From the NCBI GenBank assembly GCA_964394445.1, contig CAYMXO010000043.1:1-13758 (forward strand): DNA of 13,758 nt. The letters run 5' to 3'. The first letter of the stretch is position 1. Every line of letters starts with the position of its first letter. Below are positions 6,666 through 13,758 of the stretch, piece by piece. The DNA is from Thiopseudomonas sp964394445 (GTDB taxonomy: Bacteria; Pseudomonadota; Gammaproteobacteria; Pseudomonadales; Pseudomonadaceae). The notes under the pieces are model-generated. The model saw only the letters and a list, made by a program, of their open reading frames with translations, had not been told where the DNA came from and made no database searches. The position numbers and the translations under genes were made by a program.

Positions 6666-6695
6666 CTGAACTTCATTGATCTGACCAGATACAAT
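6666..6695 (+). promoter_or_regulatory. possible promoter of the hydrolase-TgpA gene run
   Basis: TACAAT (6690-6695) is a good -10 element, 39 bp before the hydrolase ATG. The best -35 candidate, CTGAAC (6666-6671) at 18 bp, is poor. The -10 sits inside an imperfect TTGAT-N13-ATCAA arrangement. A promoter is expected in this gap because it is the only sizeable one before a seven-gene run. Confidence 0.35.
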
Positions 6696-6734
6696 CAACA
6701 GCAACACCCTTACAACTATAAAAAAGGAAAACGC

Positions 6735-7604
6735 ATGTTTCAGGTTGAAGAAATCCGTATCCAGCTACCCCATATTGACCTTGCAGCACGGGTCTATGGC
6801 CCTGAAGACGGCCAGCCGGTACTGGCCTTGCATGGCTGGCTCGATAACGCCATGACCTTTGAGTTGCTGGCCCCCAAACTGCAAGGCGTGCGTATTGTGG
6901 CGCTGGACATGGCCGGCCATGGCCATTCGGGCCGCCGTGGGCCAGGCGCCGGTTATCAGCTGTGGGATTACGCCCTAGATGCGCTGATGGCCGCTCACCA
7001 GCTGGGCTGGCAGCGGTTTTCCCTGTTGGGGCACTCGCTGGGTGGCATTATTTCGGTGCTGATAGCCGGGGCGGTGCCTGAGCGCATTCAAAGTCTGGCC
7101 TTGATCGACGGCTTGGTGCCGGATACCGGCGAGGCCGCACAATCACCGAAAAAACTTGGCGAAGCCTTGCAGGCGCAGATTGATCTGGCCGACAAGAAAA
7201 AAACCATTTACAGCTCTATCGAACAGGCCGTGGAAGCACGTAAACGTGGCCTGATTGCGGTGAGCCAGCAAGCCGCCGAATTGTTGGCGTCACGCGGGCT
7301 CAGCCCGGTTGCGGGCGGTTACAGCTGGAATACCGACCAGCGTTTGACCTTGCCATCTCCCTTGCGGCTGACCAATGCCCATGCCATGGCCTTTGTCAAC
7401 GCGGTGCAGTGTCCGACCAATTTGGTGTTGGCCGAGCAGGGATTACTACTGAGTATTCCAGAGTTTATGCAGTTTATTGAATGCCTAGATAAGCCGAATT
7501 TTCAGGTGCACAGATTGCCCGGTGGGCACCACCTGCATGTCAACGATGACGCGGGAGCCTGTGCTGTGGCCGACTGCCTAAATACTTTTTTTGCCGCCAA
7601 TTGA
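6735..7604 (+). CDS. alpha/beta-fold hydrolase
   Basis: This 289-aa protein is a soluble serine hydrolase of the alpha/beta fold. HGWLDN (33-38) forms the oxyanion region, GHSLGG (99-104) carries nucleophile Ser101, and PGGHHLHVND near the C-terminus carries the catalytic histidine (265 or 266). AGHGHSGRRG after strand 4 is usual for esterase-like members. There is no signal peptide, so it should be cytoplasmic. The ATG at 6735 is chosen because AAGGAAA (6724-6730) lies just upstream and the protein then begins at the fold; a longer frame from 6606 has no support. The substrate is unknown; esters or lipid-like molecules are possible. It heads the run of genes that ends with tgpA; 25 bp separate it from the DUF4892 gene. 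Confidence 0.92.
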   Translation: MFQVEEIRIQLPHIDLAARVYGPEDGQPVLALHGWLDNAMTFELLAPKLQGVRIVALDMAGHGHSGRRGPGAGYQLWDYALDALMAAHQLGWQRFSLLGHSLGGIISVLIAGAVPERIQSLALIDGLVPDTGEAAQSPKKLGEALQAQIDLADKKKTIYSSIEQAVEARKRGLIAVSQQAAELLASRGLSPVAGGYSWNTDQRLTLPSPLRLTNAHAMAFVNAVQCPTNLVLAEQGLLLSIPEFMQFIECLDKPNFQVHRLPGGHHLHVNDDAGACAVADCLNTFFAAN

Positions 7605-7629
7605 GCGGATACGGGGTGTTGCTGAATTG

Positions 7630-8412
7630 ATGATCAGGATTCGTGCTGTACTGGCTGCGGCCATGGTGTTGGCCGGGCTGCCTTTGGGTGCAGCCGGTGC
7701 CGAACAGGCGCACTTTAACACCCTGTCGGCGCTGACGGATGCGCGTCTGCTGGACTCTAGCGTGCAGCCGGATGTGGAAAAAGTGTATCCGCTGGGCTCG
7801 GTCAGCCGCATCAGCGGGCAGTTGCGCTTTGGCGATGAGATCAGGGCGCGCGGCCAGCGCCAGGCCCATAGCTGGCAGCTGTCACCGTTACACAGCGCGG
7901 CGACAGCCTTCACCGAAGCCCGTGAGCAGCTGCAACAACAGGGCGCACGTCTGCTGTACTGGTGCGAAGGCCGTGATTGCGGGCCAAGTAATCTGTGGGC
8001 CAATGCCGTTTTTGCCAACGCGCGCCTGTATGGCCCGGATGAGCGCCAGCAATACGCTCTGCTGGTTTCCGGTCAACAACTGGCCGCCCTATATGCGGTG
8101 ACACGCGGCAATGGGCGCGGCATGTTACATGTTGATTTGCTGGATGCCAGCGAACCCTTGCCGGCACAGCTGTCTCCAGCCGCAGCGACCTTACTGCTGC
8201 AGTTGCGCACCGATGGCGGGCTGACACTGGATCACGCGCAACCCAATCAACTGGCGCGGGCGCTGAATCGCGATATGACCCTGCGTGTGCTGCTGGCCGG
8301 TGCCGAGGCGGCCGACTGGCGTGAGCGCCTGATTGCTGCTGGTGTGCGCGCGGCGCGCATTGAGCTGTCGGATGCGCCGACTGCGGTTACACGAATCGAC
8401 GTCCTGCGCTAA
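7630..8412 (+). CDS. DUF4892 exported protein
   Basis: This 260-aa protein has a clear Sec signal peptide (MIRIRAVLAAAMVLAGLPLG, probable cut after AGA at residue 24), so it should be periplasmic or outer-membrane associated. The body has the DUF4892 pattern: a VYPLGSVSRISGQLRFGDE region near the start, then LLYWCEGRDCGPSNLWANAVF with cysteines 112 and 117, which could form a disulfide in the periplasm, then ARLYGPDERQQYALL. The C-terminal part has an alternating strand-helix look, but I make no domain claim for it. ATG 7630 gives the signal peptide directly; a TTG at 7591 would put extra residues before it. The ribosome-binding site is weak. The function is unknown. The stop codon forms the loop of a hairpin. 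Confidence 0.85.
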   Translation: MIRIRAVLAAAMVLAGLPLGAAGAEQAHFNTLSALTDARLLDSSVQPDVEKVYPLGSVSRISGQLRFGDEIRARGQRQAHSWQLSPLHSAATAFTEAREQLQQQGARLLYWCEGRDCGPSNLWANAVFANARLYGPDERQQYALLVSGQQLAALYAVTRGNGRGMLHVDLLDASEPLPAQLSPAAATLLLQLRTDGGLTLDHAQPNQLARALNRDMTLRVLLAGAEAADWRERLIAAGVRAARIELSDAPTAVTRIDVLR

Positions 8413-8419
8413 GCGCAGG
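8403..8419 (+). repeat. hairpin with the DUF4892 stop codon as its loop
   Basis: CCTGCGC (8403-8409) and GCGCAGG (8413-8419) are a perfect 7-bp inverted repeat, and the 3-nt loop is exactly the TAA stop codon (8410-8412). It ends 5 bp before the AGGAGG Shine-Dalgarno of the next gene. There is no T tract, so termination is unlikely. A role in mRNA stability or in access of ribosomes to the next gene is possible. Confidence 0.5.
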
Positions 8420-8422
8420 CTC

Positions 8423-8436
8423 AAGGAGGGCATGTG
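8423..8436 (+). promoter_or_regulatory. strong ribosome-binding site that selects a GTG start
   Basis: AAGGAGGG (8423-8430) is a near-perfect Shine-Dalgarno, 3 bp before GTG (8434-8436). An ATG overlaps at 8432 but is in another frame and reaches a stop after one further codon (ATG-TGC-TGA). The only usable early start in the permease frame is the GTG. Confidence 0.6.
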
Positions 8437-9522
8437 CTGACAAGTGATCGTCTGGTTGCCCAGCTACTGTTTTTAGCGCTGCTGGCAGCCTGCCTCTGGG
8501 TACTGGCTCCTTTTCTGACCGCGCTGTTCTGGGCAGCGGTGCTGGCCTTTGCCACCTGGCCGGTGATGCGCCGGCTGAGCCGGCTGCTGGGCGGCAACAG
8601 CACGCTGGCAGCCTCGCTGCTGACTGGGCTTTGGGTGCTGCTGGTGGCCATCCCGCTGGTGTGGCTGGGCTTTAATATTGCCGACTACATTCGTGAAGGC
8701 ACTGAGCTGGCCAAAAATTACCGGGTTACCGGCATGCCTGCCGAGCCGCACTGGCTGGGGCGGGTGCCACTGGTGGGCGAGCGCCTGCAAGAGCTTTGGC
8801 ACACGCTGGACGAGCAGGGCGAGGCTTATCTGGCCACCATCAATCCGTATTTGGGGCAGGTCGGCAACTGGCTGCTGGGACGCAGTGCCAGCATTGCCGG
8901 CGGCATTCTTGAATTGGCGCTGAGCCTGTTTTTGGTGTTCTTCTTCTACCGTGACGGCACTCGTCTGGCGCACTTTGTGCGTAGCTTGGTGCTACGGATC
9001 ATGCAAGAACAAGAACGTACCGATCACTACATCGACCTAGTCGCCGGCACTGTGCGCCGTGTGGTGAATGGCGTAATCGGCACCGCCATGGCTCAGGCCA
9101 TAGTGGCTTTCATCGGTTTCAGCATTGCCGGCGTACCCGCCGCCATTGTGTTGTCGACACTGATTTTCGGGCTGAGCATTATTCCCATGGGGCCGCCGCT
9201 GGTATGGGCACCGGCGGTGGCTTGGCTGTTTTTTCAGCAAAGCTACGGCATGGGCGTCTTCATGCTGATCTGGGGTTTTGTGGTGATTAGCAGTGTGGAC
9301 AATATCCTCAAACCTTACCTGATCAGCCGTGGCGGTAATCTGCCGCTGATTGTGGTGCTGATGGGGGTGTTTGGCGGCATCATCGCCTTTGGTTTCATGG
9401 GCATTTTTTTGGGGCCGGTTTTGCTGGCAGTGGCTTACAGCCTAGTCAGTGACTGGATCAACCTGAGCCAATCGGTGCAGGGGCCATCTGTGCCAGCAGC
9501 ACCGGAGCGGACAGACACATAA
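8434..9522 (+). CDS. AI-2E family transporter (YdiK/PerM-like permease)
   Basis: This 362-aa inner-membrane protein has about eight predicted transmembrane segments, starting with LLFLALLAACLWVLAPFLTA and AVLAFATWPVMRRLSR. A less hydrophobic middle part (about residues 85-145) is followed by the conserved C-terminal half: GLSIIPMGPPLVWAP, then DNILKPYLISRGGNLPLIVV, GVFGGIIAFGFMGIFLGPVL. This C-terminal block closely resembles E. coli YdiK. The family includes TqsA (autoinducer-2 export) and proton- or sodium-coupled exporters, so the name does not fix the substrate. Start codon GTG with a strong Shine-Dalgarno. It lies 21 bp after the DUF4892 gene and 12 bp before the lipoprotein gene. Confidence 0.92.
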   Translation: MLTSDRLVAQLLFLALLAACLWVLAPFLTALFWAAVLAFATWPVMRRLSRLLGGNSTLAASLLTGLWVLLVAIPLVWLGFNIADYIREGTELAKNYRVTGMPAEPHWLGRVPLVGERLQELWHTLDEQGEAYLATINPYLGQVGNWLLGRSASIAGGILELALSLFLVFFFYRDGTRLAHFVRSLVLRIMQEQERTDHYIDLVAGTVRRVVNGVIGTAMAQAIVAFIGFSIAGVPAAIVLSTLIFGLSIIPMGPPLVWAPAVAWLFFQQSYGMGVFMLIWGFVVISSVDNILKPYLISRGGNLPLIVVLMGVFGGIIAFGFMGIFLGPVLLAVAYSLVSDWINLSQSVQGPSVPAAPERTDT

Positions 9523-9534
9523 AGGAAAACTGCA

Positions 9535-9822
9535 ATGCACAACAGAATGAAAGGGGCGGTGCTGATCCTGTCGTTGGCGCTACTGGGTGGCTGCGCTGGC
9601 AAAACCCAAAACCGCGCCGCCTGCGCCAGCCAACTGGACGCCGCTTGGAATGAACTGAGCTTGGCCAAGGCCGATGGTTTTGCCGGCACCGTCAGTTATT
9701 CCAAGGCGCTGACGCTGCTGACCGGGGCTAAGACCCAGCAACAGTTTGAGGGCTACGCAGGTTGTCGGCGCAAGGCACAAAAAGCACGTTTTTATATCAG
9801 GGAATCCAGAGCAGGGCGCTAA
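9535..9822 (+). CDS. small lipoprotein of unknown function
   Basis: This 95-aa protein has a lipoprotein signal peptide (KGAVLILSLALLGGC), lipobox LGGC and acylation at Cys20. Alanine at the next position suggests transport to the outer membrane. The mature part is short and probably two alpha helices. The spacing of alanines, lysines and leucines (WNELSLAKADGF, SYSKALTLLTGAKTQQQFEG, RKAQKARFYI) recalls DUF4398-type helical-hairpin proteins, but this is only a resemblance. Cys30 and Cys77 could bridge the two helices. AAAGGAAA lies just upstream of the ATG. It stands between a permease gene and the MoxR gene in a tight run, so an envelope role is inferred. Confidence 0.8.
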   Translation: MHNRMKGAVLILSLALLGGCAGKTQNRAACASQLDAAWNELSLAKADGFAGTVSYSKALTLLTGAKTQQQFEGYAGCRRKAQKARFYIRESRAGR

Positions 9823-9855
9823 GCCGGCCGCGATCACAAACAAGGGAGCGTACAG

Positions 9856-10779
9856 GTGGTTTTAAAACAACTCGAACAGGCGCTGAGCGCCGTCAATCAG
9901 GTGGTGCTAGGCAAGGAACATCAGGTGCGCATGGCATTGGCCTGTCTGTTGGCGCGTGGACATCTGTTGCTGGAAGATTTGCCTGGTATGGGCAAAACCA
10001 CCCTCAGTCATGCGCTGGCGCAGGTATTGGGGCTGTCCTATCAACGTATCCAATTTACCTCTGACCTGTTGCCCGGCGATATTTTGGGGACTTCGGTGTT
10101 CGAGCGCGACAGCAGCAGCTTTGTGTTTCACTCCGGCCCCGTATTTACCGAGCTGTTGCTGGCCGATGAAATTAACCGCGCCACGCCAAAAAGCCAAAGC
10201 GCGCTGCTGGAGGCGATGGAAGAGCGTCAGGTTTCCGTAGACGGCACCACGCGCAGCCTGCCGGAGCCGTTTTTTGTTATTGCTACCCAAAACCCAGCCT
10301 CGCAAAGCGGCACCTTTAGCCTGCCGGAATCGCAACTGGACCGCTTTCTGATGCGTTTATCGCTGGGGTATCCCGATAGCCGTGCCGAACATGCGCTGCT
10401 GGGCGGCAGCGGTGGCCGTCAGCAGGCCATTCGCCCCGAAGCCATGCTGAACAAACAGCAGCTGTTGGCTGCCCAGCAACAGGTAGCAACGGTGACGGCC
10501 AGCGATGCTCTGATCGGCTATGTGCTGCGGCTGGTGGATGCTACCCGCAATCACCCACAACTGACCTATGGTCTGTCGCCCCGTGGCAGCTTGGCCTTGT
10601 TGGCGGCGGCCCGTGCGTGGGCCTTTTTGGCGGCGCGGGACTATGTGATTCCCGAAGATGTACAGGCAGTGGCCACGGCGGTCATCAGTCACCGGCTTGG
10701 CCATGCGCTGCATGCGGGACGCGGCCATAGCGCCGAGGCCCTTGTGCGGGCCATTCTGGATGAAGTGCCGGCGCTTTGA
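9856..10779 (+). CDS. MoxR family AAA+ ATPase
   Basis: This cytoplasmic 307-aa ATPase is thought to act as a chaperone-like activator for partner complexes. Walker A is LPGMGKTT (42-49, Lys47), Walker B is LLLADEIN (100-107, Asp104-Glu105), followed by the MoxR-typical RATPKSQSALLEAMEERQVS. Sensor 1 is IATQNP (142-147) with GTFSLPESQLDRFLMR after it, and the C-terminal lid contains YGLSPRGS. The start is GTG at 9856, 7 bp after GGGAG (9844-9848), and there is no ATG near the N-terminus. Its stop overlaps the DUF58 start (TGATG), and DUF58 overlaps the transglutaminase gene, the standard three-gene module. The usual substrate of this MoxR subgroup is not established. Confidence 0.96.
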   Translation: MVLKQLEQALSAVNQVVLGKEHQVRMALACLLARGHLLLEDLPGMGKTTLSHALAQVLGLSYQRIQFTSDLLPGDILGTSVFERDSSSFVFHSGPVFTELLLADEINRATPKSQSALLEAMEERQVSVDGTTRSLPEPFFVIATQNPASQSGTFSLPESQLDRFLMRLSLGYPDSRAEHALLGGSGGRQQAIRPEAMLNKQQLLAAQQQVATVTASDALIGYVLRLVDATRNHPQLTYGLSPRGSLALLAAARAWAFLAARDYVIPEDVQAVATAVISHRLGHALHAGRGHSAEALVRAILDEVPAL

Positions 10780-11732
10780 TGAACAGGTTCAGGGAGTGGC
10801 TTAGGCAATGGTGGAACCGACGGGTTCCGCCGGCACCCAGAGTGCAGCTCAATCAACGTCAAGTATTTATCGTACCCACTCGCACCGGTTTTGCCTTTGC
10901 CGGTGCTTTGCTGTTGATGCTGCTGGTGGCCATCAATTACCAGAACAGTCTGGCCTATGCGCTGGCCTTTTTGCTGGGATCATTGGGGCTGCTAACGGCC
11001 CTGCATACGTGGCGTAATTTGGCCGGTTTGGAGCTGCAGGGCTTGCAAACCGCCCCCTGTTTTGTCGGCGAAGACGCCGTTTTTAATGTGGCGCTGACGG
11101 CCAAAGGTGCCCGCTACGGCATTGATCTGGGTTGGCGTGCGCCGCTGCATACCCGCACTGACGTTATGCGCGATCAGCAGGCGCGCGTTGTGCTGAGTCT
11201 GCCGACGACTCAGCGCGGCTGGCTGACTGCGCCTAGGCTGCGGGTAGAAACCCGCTTTCCGCTGGGTATTTGGGTCGCCTGGAGTCAGGTGGATCTGGCG
11301 ATGCGCACACTGGTTTACCCGCAGCCGCTGGACGCTGGACTGCCACTGGCAGCCGCCCGCAATGAAGACGATGCGCAGGGGGTGCAGGCGTTGGCCCGTG
11401 GCACCGATGACTATCAGGGATTGGAGGCGTGGCAGCGGGGCGACTCGCTACGCCGGGTTGACTGGAAAGCCTGGTCGCGCGGGCAGGGGTTGTGGGTCAA
11501 GCAGTTCAGCGACGTGCTGGGCAGTGAAACCCTGCTCGACTATAGCCAGCTGCAGGGGGATACCGAGCAGCGCCTGTCGGTGCTGTGTTTTCACGTCTTG
11601 CGCCTAGAAGACGCCCTGCAACCGTACTCGCTGCAATTACCGGGTCAGGCACTGCTGGGGCCCGACAGCGGGGCGGCTCATCGTGACTGCTGCCTGAGCG
11701 CCTTAGCGCTGTATGGCTTGGAGGCCGCATGA
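10779..11732 (+). CDS. DUF58 domain membrane protein
   Basis: This 317-aa protein has two closely spaced hydrophobic segments at about residues 33-70 (TGFAFAGALLLMLLVAINYQ, then SLAYALAFLLGSLGLLTAL). A larger soluble part follows and ends in the DUF58 signature ARGTDDYQGLEAWQRGDSLRRVDWKAWSRGQGLWVKQF. The family is linked to MoxR ATPases and resembles von Willebrand A-type folds, which suggests it is the partner acted on by the ATPase. ATG 10779 is used; it shares one base with the MoxR stop (TGATG), whereas the TTG at 10776 adds only one residue. No strong Shine-Dalgarno is seen, which fits translational coupling. Its stop overlaps the tgpA ATG (ATGA). Confidence 0.92.
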   Translation: MNRFREWLRQWWNRRVPPAPRVQLNQRQVFIVPTRTGFAFAGALLLMLLVAINYQNSLAYALAFLLGSLGLLTALHTWRNLAGLELQGLQTAPCFVGEDAVFNVALTAKGARYGIDLGWRAPLHTRTDVMRDQQARVVLSLPTTQRGWLTAPRLRVETRFPLGIWVAWSQVDLAMRTLVYPQPLDAGLPLAAARNEDDAQGVQALARGTDDYQGLEAWQRGDSLRRVDWKAWSRGQGLWVKQFSDVLGSETLLDYSQLQGDTEQRLSVLCFHVLRLEDALQPYSLQLPGQALLGPDSGAAHRDCCLSALALYGLEAA

Positions 11733-13732
11733 GCAAACATCAGCTACTGGACGCCATTCCGCGCAATGCTTTGCTATGGCTGCTGATTGCCCAAGTGCTG
11801 GTGATTGCGCCGCACCTATTTCATATTCCGCTGTGGATTGCTGGCCTGTGGCTGTGCTGTGCCGGATGGCGGGTACAGGTGTATCGCACCCGCTGGAAGC
11901 TGCCGCGTTCCATCGTCAAGGTGGCGATGATGACCAGTGCCGCTTTTGCTGTGTACCTGAGCCGAGGCGGGCTGATCGGGCTGGATGCCGGCGTGGCGCT
12001 GCTGATTACCGCCTTTACCCTCAAACTGGTCGAACTGCGTAGCCGCCGCGATGCGCTGGTGCTGATTTTTCTGGGCTTTTTTGCCGTGGTCACCAGCTAC
12101 CTTTATGACGACAGCCTGCTGGCCGCGCTCTACTCGTTGTTGCCCGCGTTGGCTTTGTTGGCGGCTTGGACCGGCCTACAACAGGGGCAAAGTGTTGAAC
12201 CGCTACGCCGTCATTTGTTTTTTTCATTACGGCTGCTGGCGCAGGCCATTCCTTTTGCCTTGCTGCTGTTTGCATTTTTTCCACGGCTGGAGCCGCTGTG
12301 GACCCTGCCGCAGCCGGGCGGCAAGGGTAAAACGGGGCTGTCTGGCCAGATGTCGCCCGGTGATATTGCCGAATTGAGCCAGTCCACCGAGCTGGCCTTT
12401 CGCGCCACCTTTGCCGGCGACATTCCACCCAAAAGCCAGTTGTACTGGCGTGCGCTGACGCTGCCGGTGTTTGATGGTCGTAGCTGGCGTCTGCAGGATT
12501 TTGGTATGGATATGCGCCCAGGCCAGTGGCGTGCGCAGGGGGCATCACTGGCTTACAGCGTGATCGTGCAGCCCAGCCACCGGCCTTGGTTGTTCAGCCT
12601 AGATTACAGTGTGTCGGCGCAGGCCGATGTGCAGCAGCTGACCGATTTTCGACTGCAGCGCAACCGGCCCGTACACCGCAGCTATCTGTATGAAGCCACC
12701 GCTTGGCCGCAATCCATTGCCGATCCGGTGTTGCCGGCGGCCCGCAAGCGCCAGTATTTGCAGCTGCCTCGCCCCGGTAATCCGCGTACCCGCGAATGGG
12801 CGCGCCAGCTGCGCGAGCAGTACGCGGATGACCGGCAGTTGGTCAACGCCTTGCTGAGCCATTTCAACCAGCAGCCCTATCACTACACCCTTAAGCCGCC
12901 GCTGCTGGGCGAGAACAGCATTGACGAGTTTATGTTTGATACCCAGCGTGGTTTTTGTGAGCACTATTCCAGCGCCATGACCTTTGCCCTGCGTGTTGTC
13001 GGCATTCCGGCACGGGTCGTGACCGGCTATCAGGGTGGCGAAATCAATCCGGCCGGCAACTTTGTGCAGGTACGCCAGATGGACGCCCACGCCTGGGTTG
13101 AGTACTGGCTGCCGGGGCAGGGCTGGCAACGGGCCGACCCCACCTTTCAGGTCGCACCAGAGCGCATTGAGCAAGGGCTGCAGGATGCGCTGCTTGACGA
13201 GGCTGAATTACTCAGCTCGGGTTTGTTTTCGCCCATGCGTTATCGCCATGTGGCCTGGGTCAATCAGCTGCGTTTAGGGTGGGAGAACCTCAACCATGGC
13301 TGGCAAACCCGTGTGCTGGGCTATCAGAGCGAGCGTCAACAGGCTTGGTTGCGTCAGCTGTTTGGCCAGGTTAATTGGCAGCAAATTGGTGTCGGGCTGG
13401 TGCTAGCGCTGGTGCTGATGATGGGCGTGCTGGCGCTGTGGCTGATCCGCCCGTGGCGCAACCGCCTTGACCCTATCAGCCTAGAGCTACAAAAGCTGGA
13501 CCGGCTGCTTGCCAAACACGGGCTGGCGCGCGGACAGGGCGAGGGGCTGAATGCCTTCTACCAGCGCTGCCAAGCCAGCGACCGTCTGAGCAAGGCACAA
13601 CTGGCGGCGTTGGAGCAGTTTTGCGCAGACTATGAAGCCCACTGCTTTGCTGGCCAGACAGTCCCTGTGGAACAGCTACGCCTCGCCCGCCGCCAACTGA
13701 GCGCCCGCTTTCGACCTTGGAGCCGCGACTGA
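11729..13732 (+). CDS. tgpA: TgpA-like membrane transglutaminase (DUF3488, transglutaminase-like, DUF4129)
   Basis: This 667-aa inner-membrane protein has about five or six N-terminal transmembrane segments (DUF3488, to about residue 195). A large periplasmic part carries a transglutaminase/cysteine-protease-like domain. The catalytic triad is visible: Cys410 in QRGFCEHYSSAMTFALR, His454 in MDAHAWVEYW and Asp470 in RADPTF. A further transmembrane helix lies at about 553-575 (IGVGLVLALVLMMGVLALWL), and a cytoplasmic C-terminal DUF4129 tail ends the protein. Length and order match TgpA of Pseudomonas aeruginosa, reported there as important for viability with a periplasmic active domain. The start overlaps the DUF58 stop as ATGA. 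It closes the MoxR-DUF58-TgpA module and the longer gene run; no clear terminator is visible in the 26 bp left. Confidence 0.95.
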   Translation: MSKHQLLDAIPRNALLWLLIAQVLVIAPHLFHIPLWIAGLWLCCAGWRVQVYRTRWKLPRSIVKVAMMTSAAFAVYLSRGGLIGLDAGVALLITAFTLKLVELRSRRDALVLIFLGFFAVVTSYLYDDSLLAALYSLLPALALLAAWTGLQQGQSVEPLRRHLFFSLRLLAQAIPFALLLFAFFPRLEPLWTLPQPGGKGKTGLSGQMSPGDIAELSQSTELAFRATFAGDIPPKSQLYWRALTLPVFDGRSWRLQDFGMDMRPGQWRAQGASLAYSVIVQPSHRPWLFSLDYSVSAQADVQQLTDFRLQRNRPVHRSYLYEATAWPQSIADPVLPAARKRQYLQLPRPGNPRTREWARQLREQYADDRQLVNALLSHFNQQPYHYTLKPPLLGENSIDEFMFDTQRGFCEHYSSAMTFALRVVGIPARVVTGYQGGEINPAGNFVQVRQMDAHAWVEYWLPGQGWQRADPTFQVAPERIEQGLQDALLDEAELLSSGLFSPMRYRHVAWVNQLRLGWENLNHGWQTRVLGYQSERQQAWLRQLFGQVNWQQIGVGLVLALVLMMGVLALWLIRPWRNRLDPISLELQKLDRLLAKHGLARGQGEGLNAFYQRCQASDRLSKAQLAALEQFCADYEAHCFAGQTVPVEQLRLARRQLSARFRPWSRD

Positions 13733-13758
13733 GCGGGCCTGTATGTACCGGCCAAACA

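Noticed and set aside
6676..6698. TTGAT...ATCAA near the hydrolase promoter as an Fnr/Anr/Dnr box
   Set aside because: The half-sites are right, but the gap is 13 bp instead of the required 4 bp. Chance inverted repeat.
6606..6734. N-terminal extension of the hydrolase from 6606
   Set aside because: The added 43 residues have no homology-like pattern or ribosome-binding site, and a good Shine-Dalgarno directly precedes ATG 6735.

Overview
The window looks like a chromosomal segment of a gammaproteobacterium, most probably from the Pseudomonadales. The reasons are a gpsA-DUF4389-sixA cluster, a regulator very close to Pseudomonas Dnr, a DUF4892 protein, and a MoxR-DUF58-TgpA cluster. The DNA is moderately GC-rich and genes are tightly packed. 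I see no rRNA, tRNA, CRISPR array, insertion sequence or phage gene. Taxonomy below order level is not supported by what I can see.

Left part (1-3746, minus strand). A TAXI-type TRAP transporter operon is read right to left: a lipoprotein-type TAXI solute-binding protein, then a DUF1850 membrane-anchored protein, then a fused 4TM/12TM TRAP permease. Consecutive reading frames overlap. A terminator-like hairpin with a T-rich tail lies just after the binding-protein stop codon but inside the DUF1850 reading frame, so it may lower permease expression relative to binding protein. Two short hairpins follow the permease gene.

Middle left (3747-4460, minus strand). A Dnr-like Crp/Fnr regulator has its reading frame cut by one in-frame TAA where the family has a glutamate codon. 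It is a probable recent pseudogene or a stop-restart gene.

Middle (4461-6474, plus strand). A good sigma70-type promoter leads into gpsA (glycerol-3-phosphate dehydrogenase), a small DUF4389 membrane protein and sixA (phosphohistidine phosphatase). The ends touch or overlap, so they very probably share one transcript. The following 260 bp (6475-6734) hold no gene but contain a 12-bp-arm inverted repeat and an 11-bp hairpin.

Right part (6735-13732, plus strand). Seven genes run with gaps of at most 33 bp: an alpha/beta hydrolase, DUF4892 secreted protein, AI-2E family permease, small lipoprotein, MoxR AAA+ ATPase, DUF58 protein and TgpA-like membrane transglutaminase. The last three overlap by stop/start codons and form the conserved MoxR/DUF58/transglutaminase module. 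The whole run may be one envelope-related operon. No clearly undescribed system is visible. The best leads are the hairpin inside the TRAP operon, the broken Dnr-like regulator and the seven-gene envelope run.
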